Assembly: GCA_021372715.1 (NCBI GenBank)
Contig: JAJFTX010000028.1
Span: 1 to 16,642, forward strand
From: Methanobacterium sp.
GTDB taxonomy: Archaea > Methanobacteriota > Methanobacteria > Methanobacteriales > Methanobacteriaceae
Length of the DNA: 16,642 nt
Direction of reading: 5' to 3'
In this document: positions 1 through 7,867 of the stretch, in pieces
How the letters are laid out: the number at the start of each line of letters is the position of its first letter
Position numbering within the stretch: the stretch's first letter is position 1
Translations under genes and position numbers: made by a program
The notes under the pieces: model-generated
The model's database searches: none
What the model was told of the DNA's origin: nothing
Seen by the model: only the letters and a program-made list of their open reading frames with translations

Positions 1-1
1 A

Positions 2-523
2 ACTATGGATCATATAGAAAATGGTAAAACTGTTGATGCAGCAATAATGGGTGGTATAAAAAAGGAAGGGATTAAGGTGCAGATAATTGCATCAGGAAAC
101 CAAGCAGAATATTTCTCCCAGTTAAACCATTATGGACTGAACATTAAGGTTATAAGCCCCCATTTAGGTCAATCAAAAGCTTTGAAGATGCTAAGAAGCG
201 CATATACCAAGGGAGTGTCTGCACTTCTTTTTGAATCATTATATTCTGCCTATAAATTGGATCTGGATGAAGAGATGCTAGAATGTCTGAAAATAACAGA
301 GGGACCTGATTTCATAAAATCAGCAATCTCCAGGATAAGAAGTAGTGCTTATCATGCTAGAAGAAGAGCAGAGGAAATGGATGAAGTAATAAGTTTTCTA
401 TCTCAGTATAATGATCCCATCATGAGCAAAGCAACCACAGAATGGTTTAAAAATATCTCTAAAACAGTTAATCAGGATACTATGGCTGAAAATTATAAGG
501 ATGTTTTTAAATCTCTCAAATGA
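2..523 (+). CDS. NAD(P)-dependent oxidoreductase, beta-hydroxyacid dehydrogenase-like with DUF1932-type C-terminal domain (5'-truncated)
   Basis: The reading frame is already open at the left edge, so this is the C-terminal part of a longer protein and the first ATG at position 5 is probably internal. Near the start, VDAAIMGG looks like the substrate-binding segment that follows the Rossmann domain in 6-phosphogluconate and 3-hydroxyisobutyrate dehydrogenases. Further on, GQSKALKMLRSAYTKG fits the helical DUF1932 domain, whose family pattern is roughly A-x-ALKM-x(5)-TKG with the lysine near the active site. The missing N-terminal half should carry the GxGxxG nucleotide-binding motif. The substrate cannot be deduced. 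A T10 run lies 24 bases after the stop. Family assignment comes from recalled motifs, so the domain is fairly sure and the reaction is unknown. Confidence 0.72.
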   Translation, partial: TMDHIENGKTVDAAIMGGIKKEGIKVQIIASGNQAEYFSQLNHYGLNIKVISPHLGQSKALKMLRSAYTKGVSALLFESLYSAYKLDLDEEMLECLKITEGPDFIKSAISRIRSSAYHARRRAEEMDEVISFLSQYNDPIMSKATTEWFKNISKTVNQDTMAENYKDVFKSLK

Positions 524-547
524 AATGGAATCAAATTAAATACAAAA

Positions 548-557
548 TTTTTTTTTT
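548..557 (+). terminator. Oligo-T terminator after the oxidoreductase gene
   Basis: An uninterrupted run of ten T lies 24 bases downstream of the stop codon at 521-523. Archaeal RNA polymerase stops at U-rich stretches without needing a hairpin, so this is a plausible terminator for the preceding gene. Confidence 0.6.
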
Positions 558-646
558 CAAATCATAATAATTATACCTTGCAAAGCAAATAATAATATTA
601 TTAATAAATTTTCTATGTGCAAAATAGGATATGGAGGGTTATTAAC

Positions 647-844
647 ATGACTGAAACTGGCCTTGCCGAGAATTGCCAAGAAGCTTTAGCAAAATTGCTT
701 GATAAGAAAATAATTGATGTAAAATTTAAAACATATAATAGCGATTGCTGGAGAATGCATATAGATACGGATAAAGGTGAAATGGTCATGACCTTCTGCA
801 AAGACTGGACCTGTCCTGTAGTGGAATACAGGGACCAAAAATGA
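647..844 (+). CDS. Small four-cysteine protein of unknown function (65 aa)
   Basis: I do not recognise this protein. The start at 647 (MTETGLAEN...) is preferred over the in-frame ATG at 617 because GGAGGG at 633-638 sits 8 bases upstream, a strong archaeal ribosome site, while 617 has none. An AT-rich element around 599-609 could be its TATA box. The protein is charged, soluble and has no signal peptide. It has cysteines at residues 10, 34, 51 and 56, the last two in CKDWTC, plus tryptophans at 35 and 54. The cysteines could bind metal or be redox active, but the spacing matches no motif I know. It is flanked by a terminator on the left and a converging gene on the right, so it is probably transcribed alone. 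The strong ribosome site supports it being real. Confidence 0.65.
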   Translation: MTETGLAENCQEALAKLLDKKIIDVKFKTYNSDCWRMHIDTDKGEMVMTFCKDWTCPVVEYRDQK

Positions 845-964
845 TAATAAACAACGGTTCACTAAAAAATCCCATAATTAAATCAAATTTACTCAGATAA
901 AACCTCTTTAAATCATTATTAAATGAATTACTAATTATCTTCTTAGAATCTTAATCACATTATA

Positions 965-2281
965 TTATTTCCTGATAACTATTCTAATACGGAAACCCTC
1001 TTTTTTGTGTATCACCTGTGCTTCTAGGGGTATGAAATGAGAGTCGATGAGCAAGCGTAGATAGGTGGCCTGTTTAGCTGGTAGTTTTAATGGGCTTTTA
1101 ATCTTCCGATCAGGAGTTCTTATCTGGCAGGAAAGGAAGCCTTTTTTATCTACAAATAGAGAAACAGTCTTATCCTGTTTAAGAGAGTCTACTTCGAAGC
1201 TACGCAGGTGCAGACCAGCGTCGAAAGTATAAAGTGGTGGTTCTCGGATTTTACTGCCTTTCCTGAACATCTTATGAGCATCTGCAGATGTGGAGCCTTC
1301 ATCAGCCTTTGAAGCCACAAACCAGGCCCTTTCAATGACTTTTGATATGGTCTGATCTGGGGGTATGATACCTTCCTTTTGGTATCCTTTTATTAGGTCA
1401 AAGACTTCCTGTTTACTCACATTCTGTTCTACAGCACTAATAGATAGTCTGCTAAGTACCGGACCATAACCCGCCTTTCTTAATGAGGCCCATATTTGAC
1501 TTTCCAGGCGATACCTCCTACCTTTAACCAGTTCATCAACAGCATCTGCATTTAAATGAGCAATATTCAGAAGTTTGGACCGGGAATAATTATTCAATCT
1601 ATTTAAAATAGTATCTAAATCTCTTTTACCAGGAATGTTATTTTTATCAATTTCTTCTTGGAGTATTTCTGTGGTAGATGTAGGTAGGAGTTTTTCAACA
1701 TTTTTTGATATCTTTAAATTATTTTTTAATATCTCCTGTCTTATGTGTCGGCCGGATATCTTCTCTCCATCCATTTTATATTCTGGTATGATATGGAATT
1801 TCATCTTCTTTTTATATTTCCGGTAAAGAAACTCATTTACAGCGAACCATCGGATAACATTACGATTAGGCAAATTACGGGGAATACCACTGAATATGCT
1901 TTTCTTCACGAATTCCGCGGATAATTTTTCTATTTTTGAGGATGAAACATTAGCAGCATCCACATAATCAATTATTCCATCCTCAATCATCATCGCAATC
2001 CTTATGGGAACTGTGTAGGCCATGGTCAGCCGATGATGTAATCCTTCGATAGGGATAATTTGATCAGCCCCGACTCTAAGGGCCATTTCAGATCTGGCAT
2101 CGTAACTTGAAAAGAAAGGCGCATGATTAGCACTGTATCCTTTATTGAGATAGATAACCACCTTACTGTTATTCTCATCAGCTAATTCTCGGGCTTTTTC
2201 AATTAATTTCACATGACCTTTATGTAAGGGATCGATGTCTGCACTGATCCCCACATTTTTTTGAGGTTTTAATTTTTTCAT
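965..2281 (-). CDS. HIGH-superfamily nucleotidyltransferase, TmcAL/DUF795-like
   Basis: The N-terminal ~200 residues look like the HUP nucleotidyltransferase domain of the bacterial tRNA(Met) cytidine acetate ligase family (TmcAL, YlbM, Pfam HIGH_NTase1). HKGH at residues 20-23 is the HxGH nucleotide-binding motif. RSEMALRVGAD at 63-73 matches the family's RAEMAL-x-GAD segment. ISGRHIR at 175-181 is the ISxxxxR-type phosphate-binding motif. A helical middle region with KGRRYRLESQI resembles the family's basic KTKRY segment. The last ~95 residues look like an additional beta-rich basic domain. TmcAL activates acetate with ATP to acetylate the tRNA(Met) anticodon wobble cytidine, but archaea normally use TmcA, so the substrate here is open. 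The ATG at 2281 has no clear ribosome site, so translation may be leaderless. It is divergent from the flavoprotein gene. Confidence 0.62.
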   Translation of the reverse strand: MKKLKPQKNVGISADIDPLHKGHVKLIEKARELADENNSKVVIYLNKGYSANHAPFFSSYDARSEMALRVGADQIIPIEGLHHRLTMAYTVPIRIAMMIEDGIIDYVDAANVSSSKIEKLSAEFVKKSIFSGIPRNLPNRNVIRWFAVNEFLYRKYKKKMKFHIIPEYKMDGEKISGRHIRQEILKNNLKISKNVEKLLPTSTTEILQEEIDKNNIPGKRDLDTILNRLNNYSRSKLLNIAHLNADAVDELVKGRRYRLESQIWASLRKAGYGPVLSRLSISAVEQNVSKQEVFDLIKGYQKEGIIPPDQTISKVIERAWFVASKADEGSTSADAHKMFRKGSKIREPPLYTFDAGLHLRSFEVDSLKQDKTVSLFVDKKGFLSCQIRTPDRKIKSPLKLPAKQATYLRLLIDSHFIPLEAQVIHKKEGFRIRIVIRK

Positions 2282-2316
2282 AATATTTTCTACTAATATG
2301 ATATGGTTATTGTATC

Positions 2317-2350
2317 TTATTAAAACTAATAAAAATTAGATTACTCTAAT
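2317..2350. promoter_or_regulatory. Two palindromes in the divergent spacer (possible operators)
   Basis: The 91-bp spacer between the nucleotidyltransferase gene and the flavoprotein gene must hold both promoters. It contains a perfect 6-bp inverted repeat TTATTA-AAAC-TAATAA (2317-2332) and a second inverted repeat ATTAG-ATTACT-CTAAT (2335-2350), which ends 9 bases before the GGAGG ribosome site at 2360-2364. These would suit a dimeric regulator acting on one or both genes. In such AT-rich DNA, short palindromes also arise by chance, so the role is inferred only. Confidence 0.3.
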
Positions 2351-2372
2351 ATAGCAAATGGAGGTTTTTTAG

Positions 2373-3095
2373 ATGAAAAAAATTTTCAGTTTTATCGGAA
2401 GTCCCTTGAAGAAAAATTCTAATACCAGAACTCTGACAGAAATGATGCTGGATGAACTGGAAAAAATGGATGAAAACATTGATTGTGAAATTTTAACAGC
2501 AGGACAGGTAGAAATTAAACATTGTCAAGGCTGCTGGTCCTGCATGAAGAGAGGAATATGTCCCCAGGATGAAAAAGATGATATGGGTTTGTTGAAGAAG
2601 AAGATGATGGGAGCTGATTTTATAATCTGGGGGTCTCCGGTGTATACCATGCAAGTATCTGGTCAGATGAAGACTTTCCTGGATCGACTATCAAGCTGGT
2701 ATCATCTGCTTAAAATGGCTGGAAAAACAGGTATGGTGGTTACCACCACTGCTAACAGTGGTATGGAAGAAGTAAAGGATTACTTGAATATGATGCTCTG
2801 TGCAACTGGGGTGGAAGTAATTACTGATATGGGAGCATATGGAACTTTTCCCAAAACCCTTATAGATCCAGAAAGCGCACGTAAAGAGGCTTATTCTAAA
2901 GCTGCGGAAGTTTATCCCTATATTTCAGGTGAAAAAACAGCAGAGACAAATCCTGATCTTGAAGTATGTTTTCAAGTTATGAAAAACAAGGTTACCTATG
3001 GGGCGAAATGGCTTCCTTTTGAACATGATTATTGGAAGGAAAAGGGGATGCTTGAGTTAGATTCATTTGATGAGTTATTAGAAAAAATTAGATAA
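2373..3095 (+). CDS. Iron-sulfur flavoprotein / NAD(P)H-dependent FMN reductase family protein
   Basis: A flavodoxin-like FMN protein of 240 residues. The N-terminus IGSPLKKNSNTRTL (residues 8-21) is the phosphate-binding loop of the NADPH-dependent FMN reductase fold. Cysteines 51, 54, 57 and 63 form CX2CX2CX5C, the compact motif that binds a [4Fe-4S] cluster in iron-sulfur flavoprotein (Isf), first studied in Methanosarcina. WGSPVYTMQVSGQMKTFLDR at 86-105 is the conserved flavin and dimer segment. Isf proteins move electrons in the cytoplasm of anaerobes and have been linked to removal of O2 and peroxide; the partner here is unknown. The C-terminal ~60 residues extend beyond the core fold. 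The start is supported by GGAGG at 2360-2364, 8 bases before the ATG. The gene is divergent from the TmcAL-like gene. Confidence 0.85.
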   Translation: MKKIFSFIGSPLKKNSNTRTLTEMMLDELEKMDENIDCEILTAGQVEIKHCQGCWSCMKRGICPQDEKDDMGLLKKKMMGADFIIWGSPVYTMQVSGQMKTFLDRLSSWYHLLKMAGKTGMVVTTTANSGMEEVKDYLNMMLCATGVEVITDMGAYGTFPKTLIDPESARKEAYSKAAEVYPYISGEKTAETNPDLEVCFQVMKNKVTYGAKWLPFEHDYWKEKGMLELDSFDELLEKIR

Positions 3096-3126
3096 TTAAC
3101 TTGTATAATCCATTATAGTATTATGT

Positions 3127-3145
3127 ATGAGCTTATTTATCTCAT
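3127..3145. other. Small hairpin between two converging genes
   Basis: ATGAG (3127-3131) and CTCAT (3141-3145) form a 5-bp stem around a 9-base AT-rich loop, in the 60-bp space where the flavoprotein gene and the membrane-protein gene converge. It could help end transcription from either side, but it has no T-run and the stem is short. Confidence 0.2.
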
Positions 3146-3155
3146 GAGTAATATT

Positions 3156-4031
3156 TCATCCATAAGGGAGGAATATCAATTCTAGAGAAACTTCTACAAT
3201 TAAAATTAATAATGATAGGGATATCAGTCTGCGGAAGGGTAATTCATAACCATCCCTGATGAAATTTATAATTAAACCTAGAAAAGCAACAGCTGCAGCC
3301 AGATAACGGATGTCGAAATTAGTAGTACCTGTGATGAGTCCATAAGATCTTATTAATGCTAAAATAAGGAATGCTACCGATACTATTGGTATTATGAAGT
3401 ATTTATTTTCATTAACTGTATTGTATGTTACTTTGATTTCAGTTTCACAATTTTCGGAGTCTAAAATCTCCCGCAGTTCTTTTTTAACATTAAAATTGTA
3501 TCGTTTCTTTTTATCATGGATGTCTATATGGTCTGCCTGGAATTTTTCTTTAAAATATTCAGTTTTCTCCCCACATTTCATGGTGGTGTCTATCTCTATT
3601 TCCCCATTATTTTCCACTTTAAGACCTAAAGGCACAATTATGGATCCTTTATCCAATTTATATCCGTAAACATCCAGAAAAGTCTTATATCCCAAGTCCA
3701 TTTTTGAAAGAATGAAATTAGGATCAATTATCTTAAATATAAGTTTCAATCTGATGAGGGTTAAACCCCGGGAGTCCTTCGTTGAAGTCCAGCTATCTAG
3801 ATTTCCTAAATCTATTGTTATATGATCATCGCCTTTTATATAGGTTAATTCACGGCCCAGATTCACCCCATAAACATTTAATTCCAGAATTGACTCTCGA
3901 ATACCATTTAGTAAAGGGAGTTTTAAGTTATTTTCATCGGTGTACAAATCCACCAACATCTGTATTTTCCTACCTAAAGATGGTCTTATCTGGTCTTCAA
4001 TACACCACCGGTCCATTATAACTTCTATCAT
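3156..4031 (-). CDS. Membrane protein of unknown function with large soluble N-terminal part
   Basis: I do not recognise this family. Residues 1-~205 are soluble and charged, with predicted beta-strand character in ITIDLGNL, RGLTLIRLKLIF and GSIIVPLGLKVE. Three hydrophobic helices follow at about 211-231, 241-258 and 267-289, the last ending at the C-terminus. There is no signal peptide, so the N-terminal part may face the cytoplasm and the protein is anchored by its tail. The start MIEVIM is chosen over the in-frame Met at residue 6; neither has a strong ribosome site (a weak GAGTTGA lies just upstream of the first). The gene is the last of a probable operon, 46 bases after the HEAT-repeat gene and downstream of RaSEA, but nothing in the protein links it to tRNA modification. 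Confidence 0.6.
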   Translation of the reverse strand: MIEVIMDRWCIEDQIRPSLGRKIQMLVDLYTDENNLKLPLLNGIRESILELNVYGVNLGRELTYIKGDDHITIDLGNLDSWTSTKDSRGLTLIRLKLIFKIIDPNFILSKMDLGYKTFLDVYGYKLDKGSIIVPLGLKVENNGEIEIDTTMKCGEKTEYFKEKFQADHIDIHDKKKRYNFNVKKELREILDSENCETEIKVTYNTVNENKYFIIPIVSVAFLILALIRSYGLITGTTNFDIRYLAAAVAFLGLIINFIRDGYELPFRRLISLSLLILIVEVSLELIFLPYG

Positions 4032-4077
4032 AATGAATCAACTCATATTGTGTCGGAAACAAATCTGAATCCAATTA

Positions 4078-4833
4078 TTATTTGATATTTTCTTCAATAT
4101 ATTTTAGAGCCTCTTCATGAGATTTAGCTGCGAATTTATACCTTTTATGAACATCTATAATCTCTCGGAGTGCTTCCTGAACCATATCATGGTTCTCCCA
4201 TTGCCCTAACTCAGCCAACACTTTTTCAAGACATCCTTTTTTGTAGCTGATCTGACCCAGAACATGGATGATCATCTTCCGTACCTTTTTATCTTCTTCA
4301 TCCTGTAATTCTGCAAGGATGGGAAGCACATCCTCTGGATGGGTCCTTCCCCTCAGTTCTATTCCATGCACCATTTCTCGACGTATTTCAGGGTTAGGAT
4401 GATCCAAGTATTTTTTGGCGAAATCTAAGGTGGGCTGGGGATTCTTCTGACCCATCTGCTTCAGGGCCCCAACCACGGCATTTCGAACAGTGCTGCTTTT
4501 ATCTTCCATGGCCTTCTGGAATGGTCCATCTATCATAGAAGCATCTTTCTTACCTATTTCACCATAAGCGTATATAGCGGTCTGTCTTATCTTATCATCT
4601 TCACTGGATAACATTTTATCCAATATACTCAGTATGCTATCCTGGTATTCTTTTTCACCGTGATATGTCCTTCCCAGGACCAAATATGCGCTTTTGCGGA
4701 TGTAGGTGTCAGGATCCGAGCTGTATTTATTAATATGGGTGATTTCCTTATTTTTTAGATCAAGAGAAATCTCATCTTCAATCTTATTGACTAATTCTTC
4801 TCTTTTTTTCTTGGAAAGATCATAAAACCCCAT
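4078..4833 (-). CDS. HEAT-repeat protein
   Basis: A 251-residue protein built of about five HEAT-type helical repeats, each with a D-x-(D/N)-x-x-(I/V)-R-x-x-x-(V/I/A)-x-x-x-L-G-like core: around residues 38-57 (DPDTYIRKSAYLVLG), 79-94 (DDKIRQTAIYAYGEIG), 111-128 (DKSSTVRNAVVGALKQMG), 144-161 (HPNPEIRREMVHGIEL) and 179-196 (EEDKKVRKMIIHVLGQI). A charged N-terminal helix and a C-terminal helix cap the array. Such proteins usually act as protein-binding scaffolds. Related archaeal proteins are sometimes named DNA alkylation repair or PBS-lyase HEAT proteins, but I see no specific catalytic signature. The start has AAGGG about 6 bases upstream. It lies 29 bases after the RaSEA gene, so the two are probably co-transcribed. 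Confidence 0.78.
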   Translation of the reverse strand: MGFYDLSKKKREELVNKIEDEISLDLKNKEITHINKYSSDPDTYIRKSAYLVLGRTYHGEKEYQDSILSILDKMLSSEDDKIRQTAIYAYGEIGKKDASMIDGPFQKAMEDKSSTVRNAVVGALKQMGQKNPQPTLDFAKKYLDHPNPEIRREMVHGIELRGRTHPEDVLPILAELQDEEDKKVRKMIIHVLGQISYKKGCLEKVLAELGQWENHDMVQEALREIIDVHKRYKFAAKSHEEALKYIEENIK

Positions 4834-4862
4834 TTAATCCCTTCTAAAAAATTATATAATAT

Positions 4863-5930
4863 TCAGATATTTCTGGTTAAATTAATGGTTGATCTGGTTA
4901 AATCAGAATATTCAACATCAACCTTCCACTGAGCTTTACATTCACATTCGAATTCCTCTGGAATGCTCTGGTTTAGATTGGAGGCAATGATCATATTTTT
5001 TAATTTTTTATTACATTTTTTACAGTTATACGGGCCTCTTCTAGATCCGAAACCGGCAGTATCCATAATCACCGGTATTTCAATGATTTTCCTCACCTTT
5101 TTTATGATCTCCAGTATACTCCATATCCATGGCGGCTGGTAGGAACCTCTACGCCATAGAACCTCCATCAGTGTGCCTTTGTGGATGGTTGCCGGGCAGA
5201 ATGAAATTCTATCTACACCAATATCTTCAGCATATTCAGCAGATTTAACAGCATCATCAATTGCCTCTTGTTCTGAGGTTAAAATTGGTTTAACAAATAG
5301 ATAGGACTTTGATGTGATATTATAATCTGTTTTTAACTTTTTAATAACATAAACAGCTCGTTCGAAATCTGCATTGGTAAATCCTTTATTTATTTTATAT
5401 CCTTTAATTTCATCACTACTACTCTCTAGTCCCATGCTCACTTCGAAGATTTTATCAGGAATTAAGTCACAGCATTCCCTTAACACTTCTTCATTAACAT
5501 ATTCTGGCCGGGATTCCACCACAACTTCCTCTACATTTTCTTCATCACTTAGAATTTGAAGGATTCCAACCAGCGCATCATGGGGAATTTCATCAGGATT
5601 AAGAAAACTACCGGAAACAAATATTTTAACCGCAGTTTTTGGTTTAATATCATGTTTCAACAGGTTTTCTTTAAATAATCCCACTAATTCATTTGATGAA
5701 ACATTTTCTAGGGGTGAATCTGCAATGTAACTGCACATGGTGCATCCTCCAGATGCCGAAAGTGCATGGGCACATCCGGGAGTGGGTAATATTACGAATA
5801 TGGCATTTCCCTTCCCCGAGTAAAGAAGATCTTCTCCAGACCAGCTGGCAGATAATTCGGCTGCTGATTTCTTATCCATCCTATTCAGGCTTTTATTCCT
5901 TATTTCCTGGTTTATATCTTGGATTTCCAT
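4863..5930 (-). CDS. Radical SAM protein, probable archaeosine biosynthesis enzyme RaSEA
   Basis: A 355-residue radical SAM enzyme of the TIGR01210/Elp3-like type. Cysteines 53, 63 and 66 (CX9CX2C, in PGCAHALSASGGCTMC) should hold the [4Fe-4S] cluster. FVSGSFLNPDEIP (104-116), VESRPEYV (138-145) and SMGLESSSDEI (165-175) match segments I associate with this family. A C-terminal cysteine set (C303, C306, C329, C331) looks like a zinc ribbon. RaSEA works with ArcS, which attaches lysine to preQ0 in tRNA at position 15. RaSEA then cleaves the adduct to leave the formamidine of archaeosine. ArcS and TGT are not in this window, so the assignment rests on sequence alone. The start is supported by AAGGA about 8 bases upstream and a TATA-like element at 5973-5985. 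It is the first gene of a three-gene minus-strand set. Confidence 0.75.
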   Translation of the reverse strand: MEIQDINQEIRNKSLNRMDKKSAAELSASWSGEDLLYSGKGNAIFVILPTPGCAHALSASGGCTMCSYIADSPLENVSSNELVGLFKENLLKHDIKPKTAVKIFVSGSFLNPDEIPHDALVGILQILSDEENVEEVVVESRPEYVNEEVLRECCDLIPDKIFEVSMGLESSSDEIKGYKINKGFTNADFERAVYVIKKLKTDYNITSKSYLFVKPILTSEQEAIDDAVKSAEYAEDIGVDRISFCPATIHKGTLMEVLWRRGSYQPPWIWSILEIIKKVRKIIEIPVIMDTAGFGSRRGPYNCKKCNKKLKNMIIASNLNQSIPEEFECECKAQWKVDVEYSDLTRSTINLTRNI

Positions 5931-5972
5931 AAAGATTTTCCTTGATTTTTGTATAAAAATTAGTTATGTATT

Positions 5973-5985
5973 AATATATTTATGG
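5973..5985 (-). promoter_or_regulatory. TATA-like promoter of the RaSEA operon
   Basis: Read on the minus strand this is ATAAATATATT, preceded by the purine-containing ACTAACC. Its centre is about 48 bases before the RaSEA ATG, which would give transcription from near 5953 and a leader of about 20 bases containing the AAGGA ribosome site. Confidence 0.45.
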
Positions 5986-6030
5986 TTAGTTAAAAAAATG
6001 TGTGAATAAAAGTAGCTACATAGCTATAAG

Positions 6031-6050
6031 GGAAAAATAATAAAAAATTA
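6031..6050 (-). terminator. T-rich terminator of the ABC exporter operon
   Basis: Downstream of the TAA at 6068, the minus strand carries two clustered T-runs (T6 then T5), preceded by a shorter run near 6060. Just beyond, the 6-bp palindrome TAGCTA occurs twice (6013-6018 and 6021-6026) and could form a small hairpin. Archaeal termination needs only the T-rich stretch. Confidence 0.5.
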
Positions 6051-6067
6051 ATAAAGTATGTTTTTTC

Positions 6068-7867
6068 TTATTTACCTGCACATATGTCACTTATTTTACC
6101 TCGGAACTGACTCATATATAGGTTGTAATAGAATCCCTTCATATCTAAGAGTTCCTGATGGCTGCCTCTTTCTATTATTTCCCCATCATTGATGACCAGT
6201 ATCTGATCAGCATTTTGAATGGTTGAAAGCCGATGGGCAATGATAAACGACGTTTTACCTTCCTGCAATTTAAGGAGGCCTTCTTGAATTAATTTTTCAG
6301 TCCTGGTATCTACATTACTAGTTGCTTCATCCAGAATTAACATACGAGGGTCAGCTACCATTGCCCGGGCTATGGTGAGCATCTGCTTCTGGCCCTGACT
6401 TAGGTCGGCTCCGCCATTTCTTAAAACTGTATCATATTCATGGTGTTGCATCATTATAAAATCATGGGCATTGGCCTGCTTGGCGGCTTCAATACATTCC
6501 TCGTCAGTAGCCCCGTCCCTTGCATATTTCAGGTTGTTCATAATTGTGTTCGTAAAGAGAAATGGCTCCTGAAGCACCTGGGCTATCTGTATCCGTAGTG
6601 TATCCTGTTGTATTCCATCTACGGGATGATCATCTACCCTAATTTCTCCTGAATCCAAGTCATAGTAACGTGTGAGAATATTCATAATGGTACTTTTACC
6701 AGCGCCGGTAGGTCCGCATAGGCCAATAATTTGGCCGGGATTGGCACTGAAACTATTATTTTTAAGTATTTTATGCCCCGGCACATAGCTGAAATCAACA
6801 TCAATAAAATCCACGTGGCCATCTACTAAAGGCATCGGTGGGGCACCTTCTTTATCAGGCAGCTCTGTTTTTTCGTCTATTATTTGGAACACTCTGCCGG
6901 CACCCACTGCTGCTGATATGATCTGGTTGTAGAATGCGAATATTTGAGTTAGTGGTGCCATTAATATTGAGCTGAAACCTATAAAGGCCACCAGATCTCC
7001 AAATGCGGCTTGCTGCTGGAGTACCAGGTATCCGCCAATCACGAATATTATGATGTTTTGCAGGTTTTGGAAAACCAGTGCAACCGCGGTATTGGCCATG
7101 GAGGATAGCTGTGCTTTTTCACCAGTTTCGTCAACCTTTTGACTCATTTTATCAAATTTTTTTATGAATGGCCACTGTTGATTGGATGCAACCACGGTTT
7201 TCTGGCTGGACATCCTTTCCTCGGCATATCCATTAAGTTCGGCCATCTGTTGCTGCAGAAGTCTGAAAGCCTGTCCAGCTATCCTGGATAGAAATACTGA
7301 AATGGCCAGCATACCCAGGATGGTTATATAGGTTAGAACGGTGAAGTAAGGGTTTAAGAATATCATGAAGACAGTGGCGATGACTACAGTTATAATGGCC
7401 TGTATTACAGTCATGAAACTTACACTTAAGAACTGGTCCACCACGTCTAAATCATTGGTAACGTTGCTCATTAACTCCCCAATAGGTCTTTTATCAAAAA
7501 AGTTCAGGGATGATTTTTGTATTTTACTGAAAATTTCCGTCCTTAAATTGTAAAGTGCCTTCTGAGCTACACCAGCCAATATCCTCTGCGATACATTTCC
7601 AAAAACCCAGAACATTATCACCGCGACCACTAAGATAACAATAATATTTTGAAACTCGGTTATAGACCCTGAACTTCCGCTGAGAATGTTCATTATTATA
7701 CCTGAGATGGTGGGGATGATGGCCAGCATGATGGAATATCCAACCATTATTGCAATCATCAATGAGAAGCGAACCTTATATCTGGTGAGATAACCCATGA
7801 GTCTTCTTAAATTACTCATGATGCCTTTTGGTTTTGCTTTAACATTATTTTGTTCAGCGTTCATCAT
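6068..7867 (-). CDS. ABC exporter subunit with canonical ATPase site (permease-ATPase fusion)
   Basis: A 599-residue half-transporter: six membrane helices in residues ~30-330, then the ATPase domain. Walker A is GPTGAGKST (385-393), Q-loop Gln433, signature LSQGQ (489-493), Walker B MLILDE (509-514) with catalytic Glu514, and switch His545 in AHRLST. It should pair with the upstream gene product to form a heterodimeric exporter like TM287/288 or LmrCD. Its Walker motifs and the partner's intact LSGGQ make the working ATP site, while its altered signature (Gln at the third position) would serve the degenerate site. The cargo is unknown; drugs, lipids or peptides are typical. Its ATG overlaps the partner's stop codon by 4 bases (ATGA), pointing to translational coupling. 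No regulator gene is adjacent. Confidence 0.93.
   Translation of the reverse strand: MMNAEQNNVKAKPKGIMSNLRRLMGYLTRYKVRFSLMIAIMVGYSIMLAIIPTISGIIMNILSGSSGSITEFQNIIVILVVAVIMFWVFGNVSQRILAGVAQKALYNLRTEIFSKIQKSSLNFFDKRPIGELMSNVTNDLDVVDQFLSVSFMTVIQAIITVVIATVFMIFLNPYFTVLTYITILGMLAISVFLSRIAGQAFRLLQQQMAELNGYAEERMSSQKTVVASNQQWPFIKKFDKMSQKVDETGEKAQLSSMANTAVALVFQNLQNIIIFVIGGYLVLQQQAAFGDLVAFIGFSSILMAPLTQIFAFYNQIISAAVGAGRVFQIIDEKTELPDKEGAPPMPLVDGHVDFIDVDFSYVPGHKILKNNSFSANPGQIIGLCGPTGAGKSTIMNILTRYYDLDSGEIRVDDHPVDGIQQDTLRIQIAQVLQEPFLFTNTIMNNLKYARDGATDEECIEAAKQANAHDFIMMQHHEYDTVLRNGGADLSQGQKQMLTIARAMVADPRMLILDEATSNVDTRTEKLIQEGLLKLQEGKTSFIIAHRLSTIQNADQILVINDGEIIERGSHQELLDMKGFYYNLYMSQFRGKISDICAGK

Noticed and set aside
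617..646. Upstream ATG of the small cysteine protein
   Set aside because: No ribosome site before it, while the ATG at 647 has GGAGGG 8 bases upstream.
6013..6026. TAGCTA repeated twice with a 2-bp gap
   Set aside because: It lies downstream of the ABC operon and between two minus-strand transcription units; short, with no sign of operator use. At most part of the terminator.
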